Origin: an uncultured Oscillospiraceae bacterium
Lineage (GTDB): Bacteria; Bacillota; Clostridia; Oscillospirales; Acutalibacteraceae
Length of the DNA stretch: 52,650 bases
Assembly: GCA_905193225.1 (NCBI GenBank)
Contig: CAJJNV010000011.1
Span: forward strand, 1-52,650
Direction: 5' to 3'
Each line of letters starts with the position of its first letter. Positions within the stretch are counted from its first letter, which is position 1. Position numbers and translations under genes: made by a program. This document shows, piece after piece, positions 40,305 through 48,454 of this stretch. The notes under the pieces are model-generated. The model had not been told where the DNA came from, did not search any database, and worked only from the letters and a program-made list of their open reading frames with translations.

Positions 40305-40345
40305 ACCTCCTTTGATGCAGTTTGAGTATCAAAGGAGGTTTTATT
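40305..40345 (+). terminator. strong terminator after the aminotransferase gene
   Basis: ACCTCCTTTGAT (40305-40316) pairs perfectly with ATCAAAGGAGGT (40328-40339), then TTTTATT. Confidence 0.88.
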
Positions 40346-40381
40346 ATGCAAATGTACATTTAAAAAAACTAACTTTATAGG

Positions 40382-40410
40382 GTGACAAATTAAATCTGCC
40401 GGGTTATAAT
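40382..40410 (+). promoter_or_regulatory. promoter of the unknown gene at 40454
   Basis: GTGACA (40382-40387), 17-bp spacer, TATAAT (40405-40410), followed by an AT-rich leader and AAGGAG. Confidence 0.75.
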
Positions 40411-40453
40411 GTGAAAGACCTAATGAAAATTAAATACTGAAGGAGAAGTGCAG

Positions 40454-41053
40454 ATGCTAAATCTTGCTAAGGGATATAAAATATATGAGCCGGAAAGATT
40501 GAAAGAGGAATACGAAGTGACAGACGACGTGACGTTAATGGCTAATGTTGATGTAGAGAAAATAAAAGAAGTATTCCAGCATTTCATTGTAATGCATGAT
40601 GAACCATTATTTTTTATTTTAGAATTACCAGTTACGTGCGACAGAGAAAATCCAGCTGCTCCGGGAATATTAGAGGAAACACATAAAGATGTTTATTATA
40701 TAGATGGGTGTTCACAGGAAGAATGTCTTGTATTATTGGAAAGATATGGAGAACTTCTTGTCAATGACGGCATGAACAGATTTGGATATGGCTGTCATGA
40801 CAGTCAGGACGAAATCATGCTTGACAAATATAATGTGATAAAGATTTATAGCCAGCAGTTATCGAACTATAGTGATTTTTTTGAAGCTCATGGGATTGAA
40901 AAAGTGGAAAGTCTAATTACAGCATGGGATACATTTTCTGACGAAACACCGGGACAGGCTGAAAGATGTGATTATAAAGGAAAATCGGTGTATGATTTGC
41001 CAGAAGAATTAAAGGATTGGGGAATGTACTTAGCGGACACAAGAGCAGAGTAA
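40454..41053 (+). CDS. hypothetical acidic protein on AT-rich patch
   Basis: 199 residues from ATG 40454, eight bases after GGAG. Strongly acidic, no signal peptide or membrane span. VTLMANVDVEKIKEVFQHFI near the N-terminus and FFILELPVTCDREN then a Cys-bearing YYIDGCSQEECLVLLERYGELL in the middle do not match a family I recognise. Size and acidity would suit an immunity-type or regulatory protein, but that is only an impression. Codon use is AT-biased, unlike rpe or rubrerythrin on either side, so the patch 40350-41385 looks acquired. Confidence 0.65.
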   Translation: MLNLAKGYKIYEPERLKEEYEVTDDVTLMANVDVEKIKEVFQHFIVMHDEPLFFILELPVTCDRENPAAPGILEETHKDVYYIDGCSQEECLVLLERYGELLVNDGMNRFGYGCHDSQDEIMLDKYNVIKIYSQQLSNYSDFFEAHGIEKVESLITAWDTFSDETPGQAERCDYKGKSVYDLPEELKDWGMYLADTRAE

Positions 41054-41074
41054 TTAGTTTAGAAAGGGCAGGCT

Positions 41075-41227
41075 ATGGAAACAAAGCCAAGAATTTTATA
41101 TTTGCAAAAGATTTTACTGGAAAGAACTGATGAAGAAAATCCTCTTTCCACAACACAGTTAATTAGTATATTGAATGATGAATATGGAATATCTGCACAT
41201 AGAACGACAGTCAACAGAGTATCTTAA
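41075..41227 (+). pseudogene. truncated transcriptional regulator (HTH/WYL-type N-terminus)
   Basis: 50 codons from an ATG after AAGGG: METKPRILYLQKILLERTDE, then STTQLISILNDEYGISAHRT, then an early stop. This is the first two thirds of the winged helix that starts WYL-domain regulators, with the recognition helix broken after TTV. The following 150 bases are AT-rich and hold further coding-like scraps in other frames (one ends VEYLQTAIKKSVIGLNAIK). I read it as a decayed regulator. Confidence 0.6.
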
Positions 41228-41385
41228 AGATTTAATGCTCTATAAAGAAAAAGCAGAAAAAATAATACATTGCTCGAACTTATTTCCGGTAAAAAAAGCG
41301 ATTAGCAGAGCTTGATGGCGGGCGTTTTGTAGTTGAATATTTGCAAACCGCGATTAAAAAATCTGTAATTGGGTTAAATGCAATT

Positions 41386-41416
41386 AAAGGGAGTCCCTGT
41401 CGGGGCTCCCTTTTTG
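41386..41416 (+). terminator. terminator closing the AT-rich patch
   Basis: GGGAG (41389-41393) with CTCCC (41406-41410) plus an inner CCC/GGG pair, followed by TTTTT. Confidence 0.75.
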
Positions 41417-41458
41417 CCGTCGGTAATAAGCACGGCGGTTTTAATACGATCGAAAAAA

Positions 41459-41992
41459 TCAATAGTTTTCCGCTTTAAGGCGGAAGTAGCTTTGCGGGTG
41501 GGCGCAGACGGGACATACCTCCGGCGCAGTTTTTCCGATGTGAATGTGACCGCAGTTGGAGCATTCCCAAACCATATCTCCGTCGCGGGAGAAAACGAGG
41601 CTTCCGTTTACATTGGCAAGCAGCTTTCTGTAACGCTCCTCGTGGGTCTTTTCAATCTCTCCCACCTTTTCAAAAAGCTCGGCAATGTCGTTAAAGCCTT
41701 CATTTCTGGCCTGCTCGGCAAACTCCTTGTACATATCGGTCCATTCAAAGTTTTCGCCATCTGCCGCGGCAGAGAGGTTGTCGGCCGTGCCGTTTATGCC
41801 CGAGAGCAGCTTAAACCAGATCTTTGCATGCTCCTTTTCGTTGGCCGCCGTTTCCTCAAAAAGCTGAGCGATCTGAACAAATCCGTCCTTGCGTGCCTTG
41901 GAGGCGTAAAAGTCATATTTTGTGCGGGCCTGGGATTCTCCGGCAAAAGCCGCCTTTAAATTTGCCTCGGTACGGGATCCTTTAAGTTCCAT
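41459..41992 (-). CDS. rbr: rubrerythrin
   Basis: 177 residues. The diiron four-helix domain has both E-x-x-H-type pairs: AFAGESQARTKYDFYAS, FEETAANEKEHAKIWF, ARNEGFNDIAELFEKVGEIEKTHEERY. The C-terminal rubredoxin-like domain has CSNCGHIH and CPVCAHP. It reduces hydrogen peroxide with electrons from NADH via rubredoxin-type carriers, protecting an anaerobe. AAGGAG precedes the ATG. Confidence 0.95.
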   Translation of the reverse strand: MELKGSRTEANLKAAFAGESQARTKYDFYASKARKDGFVQIAQLFEETAANEKEHAKIWFKLLSGINGTADNLSAAADGENFEWTDMYKEFAEQARNEGFNDIAELFEKVGEIEKTHEERYRKLLANVNGSLVFSRDGDMVWECSNCGHIHIGKTAPEVCPVCAHPQSYFRLKAENY

Positions 41993-42018
41993 GAAAATGC
42001 ACTCCTTTTGTTATAATA

Positions 42019-42047
42019 TATTTAATAGCTTGCGGGTACTTTGTCAG
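42019..42047 (-). promoter_or_regulatory. promoter of rubrerythrin gene
   Basis: On the minus strand CTGACA (42047-42042), 17-bp spacer, TAAATA (42024-42019). Upstream at 42098-42110 AGTAATAATTACT is a perfect 6-1-6 dyad inside an AT-rich run similar to Fur/PerR boxes; PerR often controls rubrerythrin in Clostridia, but the site lies some 50 bases above the -35. Confidence 0.45.
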
Positions 42048-42151
42048 GTGATGTATCTGTTGACCGTTTGATAAAATGAAAATAATCAGTTGTAATCAGT
42101 AATAATTACTATTATCAATATAACACACCTTATCAAATATGTCAAGCATTT

Positions 42152-42664
42152 TTATAAAAAAGATTCGGGACTGCTGTTTTCGTAGGTGTAAAAGGTATAT
42201 TCGAGGCCGTTTTCGCAAAAGCTTTGGCTTTTTGAAGATACCGTCCAGTCCTGCTCTTTGTCGAGATCTTTTATAAACACATCGGCATTTCCGTCGGCCG
42301 ATACCTTAGTAATATATGCTGTTTTGCAGAATTTATAAAGGGCATTGTAAATTTGTGCCCCTCCGATGACAAAAATATTGTCGCTGTCCGCCTTGTCGTT
42401 TTTCAAAAGAGCCGAAAGCTCCTCTGTGCTGTGTACGATTTCGGCGCCCTCGCAGGAAAAGTCTCTGTTTTTTGTCAGCACAATGTTTCGGCGGTTTTTA
42501 AGGGGCTTCGAGCCCGGAAAAGAAAGCAGCGTCTTTCGACCCATAACCACCGTTTTCCCGAGAGTGGTCTCGCGGAAAAATTTCATGTCTCCCTTAATCG
42601 AAAAAAGAAGGTCTCCGTTTTTCCCTATTCCCCAGTTTTCGTCAACGCAGGCTATATAATTCAT
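42152..42664 (-). CDS. folA: dihydrofolate reductase
   Basis: 170 residues. MNYIACVDENWGIGKNGDLLFSI start with the GIG-N-G-x-L loop, an acidic residue in the substrate helix (KGDMKFFRETTLGKTVVMGRKT), FVIGGAQIYNAL for NADPH binding. Makes tetrahydrofolate. Its ATG overlaps the end of the AlaX-like gene by four bases. Confidence 0.95.
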   Translation of the reverse strand: MNYIACVDENWGIGKNGDLLFSIKGDMKFFRETTLGKTVVMGRKTLLSFPGSKPLKNRRNIVLTKNRDFSCEGAEIVHSTEELSALLKNDKADSDNIFVIGGAQIYNALYKFCKTAYITKVSADGNADVFIKDLDKEQDWTVSSKSQSFCENGLEYTFYTYENSSPESFL

Positions 42665-43848
42665 TTGTTTTCCACCGCCGTTTTCAAAAAGATTTCTCCC
42701 CGTTCCTTAAAATCGGGGCAAAGATTTCCGCCGCCCTGGGCAAAGCGGGGGCTTCCGCCGCCCTTGCCGGAATAAAGGCCGTTTAAAAGCTCGCAAAGAT
42801 ATTTGCAGTCATATCCGCTGCCCTCCGCCGACGACAAAACGTAATTAAGCCGATTCTTCTCGGTAAAAACAAGCACAACGCAGGACACTGCCTTTATCGC
42901 CTTGTTTAAAATTACCCTTGCCTCCTTGGCGCCGATGTTCTCGAGAAGGGCAAAGGAAAGCCCCTTTTGCGTCCGGCCGCATATTTCCTTAACGGTATAG
43001 TCGGATAAAGCGTCGGTTTTTTCCTTTATGCTTAAATTCTGCTCCGATATTTTTTCCTTCATATCCCTTATGCGGTCGGGCACCTCGCAAAACTCGGTGG
43101 AAAACATCTCGGCAACGGTTTTTGCGGTTTTGCTCTGATCCTCAAAATAATCAAAGGCTCTTTTGCCGCACAGAAATTCAAGCCGGCTGCCCGAGCGGTT
43201 CTTTTCGCATTTTATCACCTTTATTATACCCACCGTGCCGGTAAAATTTGCGTGGGTGCCGCAGCAGGTGCATATGTCGCCGCCCTCTATTTCCACCACT
43301 CTCGGACGGCCGCCGCCCTTTTCGGATATTTTTCTGACCTTTTTGTTTTTAAGCTGACCGAGGGTGGCATAGTAGGTCTTAACAGGCAGATTTTCGTATA
43401 TCTGCCCGTTGCAAAGCTCCTCGGCTTTTGATATTTCCTCGGCAGTAACCTCACGGTCAAGGTCGATTGTGGCAAGGCTGCCGTTCATATGAAAGCCCAC
43501 GTTTTTAATACCGAAAAGGTGCCAAAAAGCGTAGGAAAGCATATGCTCGCCGGTGTGCTGCTGAATGCTGTCAAGTCGATGTAAGGGATCCACCTCCATA
43601 TCGTACTCCCTGCCCTCGCAAAGGCTTTGATCGCATATATGGATTATTTCCCCCTGCTCGTCAAACCGTGTGTCAAGCACCCTGCTTTTGCCCAGCCGTC
43701 CTCTGTCTCCGGGCTGACCGCCGCCTTCGGGGAAAAAGAGGGTCTTGTCGGTTATAACGGCAAACCCTCCGTCGACAGCTTTACAGGATGTAACGGTGCA
43801 TTTGCCTTTGAGCAAAAAGGAATCGTTTTCAAAAAGCTTTTCGGTCAT
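42661..43848 (-). CDS. AlaX-type alanyl-tRNA editing protein with DHHA1 domain
   Basis: 395 residues. N-terminal strand TLFFPEGGGQPGDRG, zinc ligands QQHTGEHMLS (about 96-105) and the CGTHANFTG of the editing site (about 198), as in alanyl-tRNA synthetase editing domains and AlaX-L. A coiled stretch (about 260-290) and a C-terminal DHHA1-type domain with LNGLYSGKGGGSPRFAQGGG follow. It hydrolyses Ser-tRNA(Ala) or Gly-tRNA(Ala) in trans. No aminoacylation domain is present. Confidence 0.88.
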   Translation of the reverse strand: MTEKLFENDSFLLKGKCTVTSCKAVDGGFAVITDKTLFFPEGGGQPGDRGRLGKSRVLDTRFDEQGEIIHICDQSLCEGREYDMEVDPLHRLDSIQQHTGEHMLSYAFWHLFGIKNVGFHMNGSLATIDLDREVTAEEISKAEELCNGQIYENLPVKTYYATLGQLKNKKVRKISEKGGGRPRVVEIEGGDICTCCGTHANFTGTVGIIKVIKCEKNRSGSRLEFLCGKRAFDYFEDQSKTAKTVAEMFSTEFCEVPDRIRDMKEKISEQNLSIKEKTDALSDYTVKEICGRTQKGLSFALLENIGAKEARVILNKAIKAVSCVVLVFTEKNRLNYVLSSAEGSGYDCKYLCELLNGLYSGKGGGSPRFAQGGGNLCPDFKERGEIFLKTAVENK

Positions 43849-44018
43849 TTATACATCCTCCCGTTTGGGGTATTATCGGTTTAATAACGGCACGGGCGCC
43901 CCTGCCGCATCTTTCACCTAAAATTATAAACCACCTAAAATAAAAGTCAAGTAAAATGTCACCGACCCCCGTTCACCGAATAGAATGGTATTGAAGGCTG
44001 GAAAGGAGGAAAAAACTT

Positions 44019-44153
44019 ATGTGCAATAACAACTTCTTCGGTAACGCTTCAAACTGCTGGATCATCATGCTGGTTCTCTTACTGCTCCTCGGTTGCGGCG
44101 GCGGTTGCGCCGGTAACAACAACGATTGCGGCTGCGGCTGCGGCTGTCAGTAA
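44019..44153 (+). CDS. tiny Cys/Gly-rich membrane peptide
   Basis: 44 residues, preceded by AAAGGAGG. N-terminal MCNNNFFGNASNC, one membrane span IIMLVLLLLLGCGGG, and a tail CGCGCGC before the final Gln. The plan (short Asn/Phe head, Leu-rich span, Gly/Cys tail) resembles the YjcZ-like and other tiny sporulation-associated membrane peptides of Firmicutes, but no signature proves it. A clear terminator follows. Eight Cys in 44 residues is striking; metal binding or membrane-surface thiols are possible. Confidence 0.65.
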   Translation: MCNNNFFGNASNCWIIMLVLLLLLGCGGGCAGNNNDCGCGCGCQ

Positions 44154-44165
44154 AACTTAAAAATC

Positions 44166-44206
44166 AGGGGGCGGGTTCCTTTGCGGAAAACCGCCCCTCG
44201 ATTTTT
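44166..44206 (+). terminator. terminator after the Cys/Gly-rich peptide gene
   Basis: GGGGCGG near 44168 pairs with CCGCCCC (44191-44197), the loop extended by a TTCC/GGAA pair, followed by ATTTTTG. Confidence 0.8.
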
Positions 44207-44431
44207 GTCACAATTTCGGACAACCTCCGTAAAATATATTGAGAGGAGAAATTTCGGAATAAGACCGTATCTTTCGGTCAACAATATTTTTGAAAAAGCC
44301 CTGCACTCTGCCCGACCTGCCGCTTGCCCAAGGCCGACAAAAGGTCGGATCGGAGACACCCGACGGCCTCTTCTTCTGCAAAAAGGCCGTTAGAAAAAGC
44401 GAGCGGGGCAATGCAAACGGAGGTGGTTTTA

Positions 44432-44824
44432 ATGCAGGTAAGACGGGGAGATATTTATTATGCCGATTTAAGTCCCGTGGTAGGGTCGGAACAGGGAGGA
44501 ATACGGCCGGTACTTATTGTACAGAACGATGTGGGCAACAAATTCAGCCCCACCGTTATTGCGGCGGCCATAACCAGCCAAAGCCAAAAGACCAAGCTGC
44601 CCACCCATATAAAGATAAACTCGGTCGAAACGGGACTTCAAAAGGATTCCATAGTGCTTCTCGAACAGGTCAGAACCCTCGACAAACAACGGCTCAAAGG
44701 AAAAATGGGGGCTTTGGACAGCTATTCCATGGATCTTATCGATAAGGCTTTGTCGGTTTCATTCGGCCTGCCCGGGCAAACGGTGCAGGGCACGCAAGGC
44801 ACCGGGCTTTCCGGCATACGGTAA
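44432..44824 (+). CDS. mazF: MazF/PemK-type endoribonuclease toxin
   Basis: 130 residues from ATG 44432, eight bases after GGAGGTGG. VRRGDIYYADLSPVVGSEQGGIRPVLIVQND is the classical MazF start with the catalytic Arg (about 27) and the GSEQGG loop; SPTVIAAAITSQ carries the catalytic Thr; KDSIVLLEQVRTLDKQRL closes the core. It cuts mRNA at short motifs. The gene has no recognisable mazE upstream: the 278 bases before it hold only a terminator and hairpins. Similar orphan ndoA-like genes exist in Clostridia. Confidence 0.92.
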   Translation: MQVRRGDIYYADLSPVVGSEQGGIRPVLIVQNDVGNKFSPTVIAAAITSQSQKTKLPTHIKINSVETGLQKDSIVLLEQVRTLDKQRLKGKMGALDSYSMDLIDKALSVSFGLPGQTVQGTQGTGLSGIR

Positions 44825-45037
44825 GAAAAAAGCTTACCGCCTCGCTGATTTTCGACAGACGTTGTTTTACTCTGTAAAGTGTATTTCAGCGCAAAAACCC
44901 GCAATACGGCTGAAATTTTTCGGCCGTGCCGCGGTGGTTGCCGCAATGTATAAAACCGCCGCCCTTTGCAAAACGCAGCTGCTTGTGAACCCGAGGCGAG
45001 TTAAATCTAAAAAATTTGTTTTGTGCTAAGACTTGGC

Positions 45038-45575
45038 TTATGTTTTTAATTCTGCGGTGAATTCAATTTTGTTTTCACCGATTTTTTTTGCAAAAATATC
45101 GCCCTTATGAGCCTCGCAAATGCTCTTGGCAAGGGAAAGACCGATGCCGTATCCGCCTTTGGACGAGCGGGATTTATCTCCCCGATAAAAACGGTCGAAA
45201 AGCTTTGAAAGCTCGCTTTCATCGACGTTTTCGCAAAGGTTTGCGCATTTTATAACCACTCCCCTTTTGCCTCTTTTAAGGGAAATTTCTATGGGCGAGC
45301 CGACGGATGCGTATTTAACGGCGTTATCGGTCAATATGGATATAAGCTGGCGGACGGAATATTCGTTGCCTTTGAAAACAATGTCATTTTCGATATCGGT
45401 AACGATCTCGTGGGCCTTCTCCTTTGCAAAATCGGCAAAGGATTCGGCCGTTTCATAAACCGCGCCGCTGATGTTGAAATCGCAAAGTACCTGGGGGGTG
45501 TTCCTCGTCCATTCTCGAAAGGCTGATGAGGGAGTCGGCAAGATCCTTTTCGTCCTCTGCAATAAGTAAACGCAT
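45038..45575 (-). pseudogene. two-component system scar: response regulator start joined to histidine kinase end
   Basis: From ATG 45575 (after AAGGGTG) the frame reads MRLLIAEDEKDLADSL, the exact start of an OmpR-type response regulator with its acidic pocket, and then SLSRMDEE, which belongs to a histidine kinase dimerisation helix. At a CCCCCC run the frame shifts, and the kinase continues in the next frame (VLCDFNISGAVYE onward) with the N box QLISILTDNAVKYA and the G boxes GGYGIGLSLAKSICEAHKG, to a normal end. So the rest of the regulator, the sensor and the phospho-accepting His are deleted and the junction is frameshifted. The intact promoter is still there. Confidence 0.7.
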
Positions 45576-45591
45576 AATATCACCCTTAATA

Positions 45592-45620
45592 ATTATAATG
45601 TTTCTTTATGTTAAAATCAA
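45592..45620 (-). promoter_or_regulatory. promoter of the decayed two-component operon
   Basis: On the minus strand TTGATT (45620-45615), 17-bp spacer, TATAAT (45597-45592). Confidence 0.7.
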
Positions 45621-45974
45621 GTGTTCGGCAAGTTGAGACCGGCGGCCGCTTTAACGAAAAATAACAGACGGCGCAAGGTTGCTGAATCGGGAAACAATAA
45701 CGTTAATACGCTCGTTTTATCGTAAAGCGGCAGCGATGCCGTTTTTCCCCCCGTGTATGTTTCGGAAAAACTTTTCGGGAAAATGAAGCCTTTCTTTGTC
45801 CACATAATATATGTATATCCTTAAGACAGCCTAAAGAAAACTTTTTTGAACCCTTTAGGTGGATTTTAGAAGACGGGGTATGCTGACCTTACCCGCCCTC
45901 CCTGCCGCGGCGCATACGGCCGATTTCGTGCCTCTTGAAGGAGCACTCGGCACAGAAAGAAAAATCTTTAAAGA

Positions 45975-46020
45975 CCTTCTTTGGAAAATTCCCGAAAAAT
46001 ATTCCAAAGAAGGTTTTTTG
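45975..46020 (+). terminator. strong terminator upstream of the ABC system
   Basis: CCTTCTTTGGAA (45975-45986) pairs perfectly with TTCCAAAGAAGG (46002-46013), followed by TTTTTT. No gene ends before it on the plus strand; the stretch 45621-45974 may encode a small RNA or only decay products of the two-component locus. Confidence 0.8.
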
Positions 46021-46049
46021 TTGCAAAACCCTGTCCTGTATGGTAAAAT
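46021..46049 (+). promoter_or_regulatory. promoter of the ABC-DUF1854-ABC operon
   Basis: TTGCAA (46021-46026), 17-bp spacer, extended -10 TGGTAAAAT with TAAAAT at 46044-46049. It begins directly after the terminator T-run. Confidence 0.65.
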
Positions 46050-46113
46050 TAACTGATTTGACACAGATTATTGTTTGCAAATTTCCATTACCGAATATAA
46101 AAGGAGAAACAGC

Positions 46114-48453
46114 GTGGCGCTTTCAAAAAATGCCGACAAAAAAATAAAGGCTCTTGTTAAGAAGAGAGGGATAGATTGCTCCGATTGCCGCATTTTTGCA
46201 AGCGGCGATCTCGATACCGACTGCAATTTCCGAGAAAGCTGGTTTTTTGTTTTTGCAAAGGAGCTTGTGGTTGTTAATCTTCCGAGATTCACAGGTATAA
46301 AGACCTTCTCGGGCTATCCCCATAAGGAAAATTATGCCCCTCCTTCGGCAGATGAGCTTGAAATTGAGAGAATTCCCATCGAAAGTATTAAAAAACTTTT
46401 TGCGGTCGATCTTGCGGCGGGAGTGCTTCTTTGCGGAGAAATAGATGGGGAAACCCGCCAATTAGCCGTTTTTTCTGCCGGAAAGGGAGCCGACGCGCGA
46501 AAGCTTTGCGAAGGCTTTGAAATCATAAAAAAGGAACAGCCCCTTTCCGACGAATTTTTTAAGGTCAGGGAAAATCCCGAGTTTTGCGAAAAATGCGGGA
46601 CACCGTATACCGATCGCGAGCGCAGAATTTGCCCCAAGTGCACCGACACACGCAGCCTTTTTATGCGAACAATGTCATATTTTGAGTCCTATAAAATTGC
46701 GGTGGCCGTGCTCGTCATAACCTTTTTGGCCTCGGCGGCGGCAAATTCCCTGCTTCCCTATCTTTCGGGGACGGTGTATTTCGATGATGTGCTGGGCAAA
46801 AAATCCGACTTTTCGGGATTCTGGAGCCTTGCGGCGGGAGATTTTTTTAAGCTGCTTGTGCTTATGTGTCTCGCCTTTGCGGCGGTCAGAATATTCAATC
46901 TGTTTTTGACAATCGTGCAAAATATAATCGTGGCAAAGATCGTCCCGAGGGTGGTCAGGCACATTAAAAGCGACATTTTCGCCAGCCTCAAAAACCTTTC
47001 TATGAGGTTTTTCACCAATCGCACCACCGGCTCGCTTATGACAAGGGTTATGAGCGATGCCAACGAAGTCACGGGTCTTTTCCTCGACATTCTTCCCGCC
47101 CTTGTGGGAAACCTGGCCAATGTGGCGCTGACCATAGCATTTATGGTGGCTTTAAACTGGCAGATGACGGTTATGACCCTTGTGCTCACTCCTCTTCTTG
47201 TTATTATCAGCGTTAAGCTTCATCCCCGCCTCTGGCATTTTTACGGCAAACGCCACCGCGCCGAACGGTCGATGAATTCCACCCTTAACGACAGTCTTAC
47301 CGGTGTGCGGGTTATAAAGGCATTCGGTAAGGAGGACGAGGCGGTCAAAAATTTTGAAGGCAAAAACGCCTTTGCCGGCAGAACAGAGGTCGACATTGTA
47401 AAGTATGAAAACCGATACAACGCCGTTTATACCTCGGTGCAGAGCATTATGCAGCTGGGGGTTTGGGGAATAGGCGCATACCTGATTCTGACCAAAACAA
47501 ATACGGCCATGTCATACGGTGTGCTTGCTACCTTTATCGCCTATGTCACAAATCTTGCGGGTCCTCTCGATTTTATGTCAAATGTTTTCCGTATGGTGGC
47601 CTCCTCTATGAACGCCTCTCAGCGAATTTTTGAAATAATCGACGCAAAACCCGATGTTGTTGAGAAAAAAAACGCTTTTTCTCTTAAAAATCCCAAAGGC
47701 ACCGTAGAGCTTGACAATGTTACCTTTTCCTATGAAAAGGGTCACCCCGTGCTTCACAACATATCCTTAAAAGTCGAAGCGGGAGAGATGCTTGGCATTG
47801 TCGGCCGCTCGGGAATGGGCAAATCCACCCTTGTCAGCCTTATATCCCGCCTTTACGACCCCGACAGCGGACAGGTACTTATCGACGGCCACGACCTTAA
47901 AGATCTGACCTTTGAAAGCTTAAAGGGCACGGTTGCAATGGTCTCTCAGGAAAGCTACATATTTATGGGCACGGTGGCCGAAAATATCGCCTACGCAAAG
48001 CCCGACGCCACCAGAGAAGAAATACTTGCAGCGGCCGCGGCAGCGGGAGCACATAATTTTATCTGCAAATTCCCCGACGGATACGATTCGCTTATCGGAT
48101 CGGGCGGGCGCCGGCTTTCGGGCGGAGAACGGCAGAGACTTTCCCTTGCCAGGGCCATACTTGCCGATCCTAAAATTCTCATTCTCGACGAGGCCACCGC
48201 CGCCGTCGATACCGCCACCGAGCGCAACATTCAGCTTGCCCTCGATCGGCTTTCCGAAAACCGCACCACCATTTCCATCGCCCACCGCCTTTCGACCCTT
48301 AAAAACGCCGACAAGCTTGTGGTGCTTGACGAAGGAAAAGCGGTGGAACAGGGTACCCACGAGCAGCTAATGGAGCTTAAGGGTATATATTATAAATTGC
48401 AGCAGCTTCAGAGCAGAGCGCTTTCTCTGAACGCTCAGGAAAGGACCATGTGA
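46114..48453 (+). CDS. ABC exporter half-transporter with N-terminal accessory domain and zinc ribbon
   Basis: 779 residues from a GTG at 46114, six bases after AAGGAG. Residues 1-160 are a soluble domain (strands such as LVVVNLPRF, GVLLCGEIDGETRQLAVFSAG, PH-like in style) not found in ordinary exporters, followed by a zinc ribbon CEKCGTPYTDRERRICPKC. Six membrane spans follow (about 195-480), with the coupling region GKRHRAERSMNSTLNDSLTG. The ATPase has Walker A GRSGMGKST, Q-loop SQES, signature LSGGERQRLSLA, Walker B ILILDEATAAVD and switch His in SIAHRLS, all intact. Pairs with the transporter at 49131; substrate unknown. Confidence 0.85.
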   Translation: MALSKNADKKIKALVKKRGIDCSDCRIFASGDLDTDCNFRESWFFVFAKELVVVNLPRFTGIKTFSGYPHKENYAPPSADELEIERIPIESIKKLFAVDLAAGVLLCGEIDGETRQLAVFSAGKGADARKLCEGFEIIKKEQPLSDEFFKVRENPEFCEKCGTPYTDRERRICPKCTDTRSLFMRTMSYFESYKIAVAVLVITFLASAAANSLLPYLSGTVYFDDVLGKKSDFSGFWSLAAGDFFKLLVLMCLAFAAVRIFNLFLTIVQNIIVAKIVPRVVRHIKSDIFASLKNLSMRFFTNRTTGSLMTRVMSDANEVTGLFLDILPALVGNLANVALTIAFMVALNWQMTVMTLVLTPLLVIISVKLHPRLWHFYGKRHRAERSMNSTLNDSLTGVRVIKAFGKEDEAVKNFEGKNAFAGRTEVDIVKYENRYNAVYTSVQSIMQLGVWGIGAYLILTKTNTAMSYGVLATFIAYVTNLAGPLDFMSNVFRMVASSMNASQRIFEIIDAKPDVVEKKNAFSLKNPKGTVELDNVTFSYEKGHPVLHNISLKVEAGEMLGIVGRSGMGKSTLVSLISRLYDPDSGQVLIDGHDLKDLTFESLKGTVAMVSQESYIFMGTVAENIAYAKPDATREEILAAAAAAGAHNFICKFPDGYDSLIGSGGRRLSGGERQRLSLARAILADPKILILDEATAAVDTATERNIQLALDRLSENRTTISIAHRLSTLKNADKLVVLDEGKAVEQGTHEQLMELKGIYYKLQQLQSRALSLNAQERTM

Positions 48454-48454
48454 T

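Noticed and set aside
44154..44431. A mazE antitoxin gene upstream of mazF
   Set aside because: Frames there lack ribosome sites and any AbrB or ribbon-helix-helix pattern.
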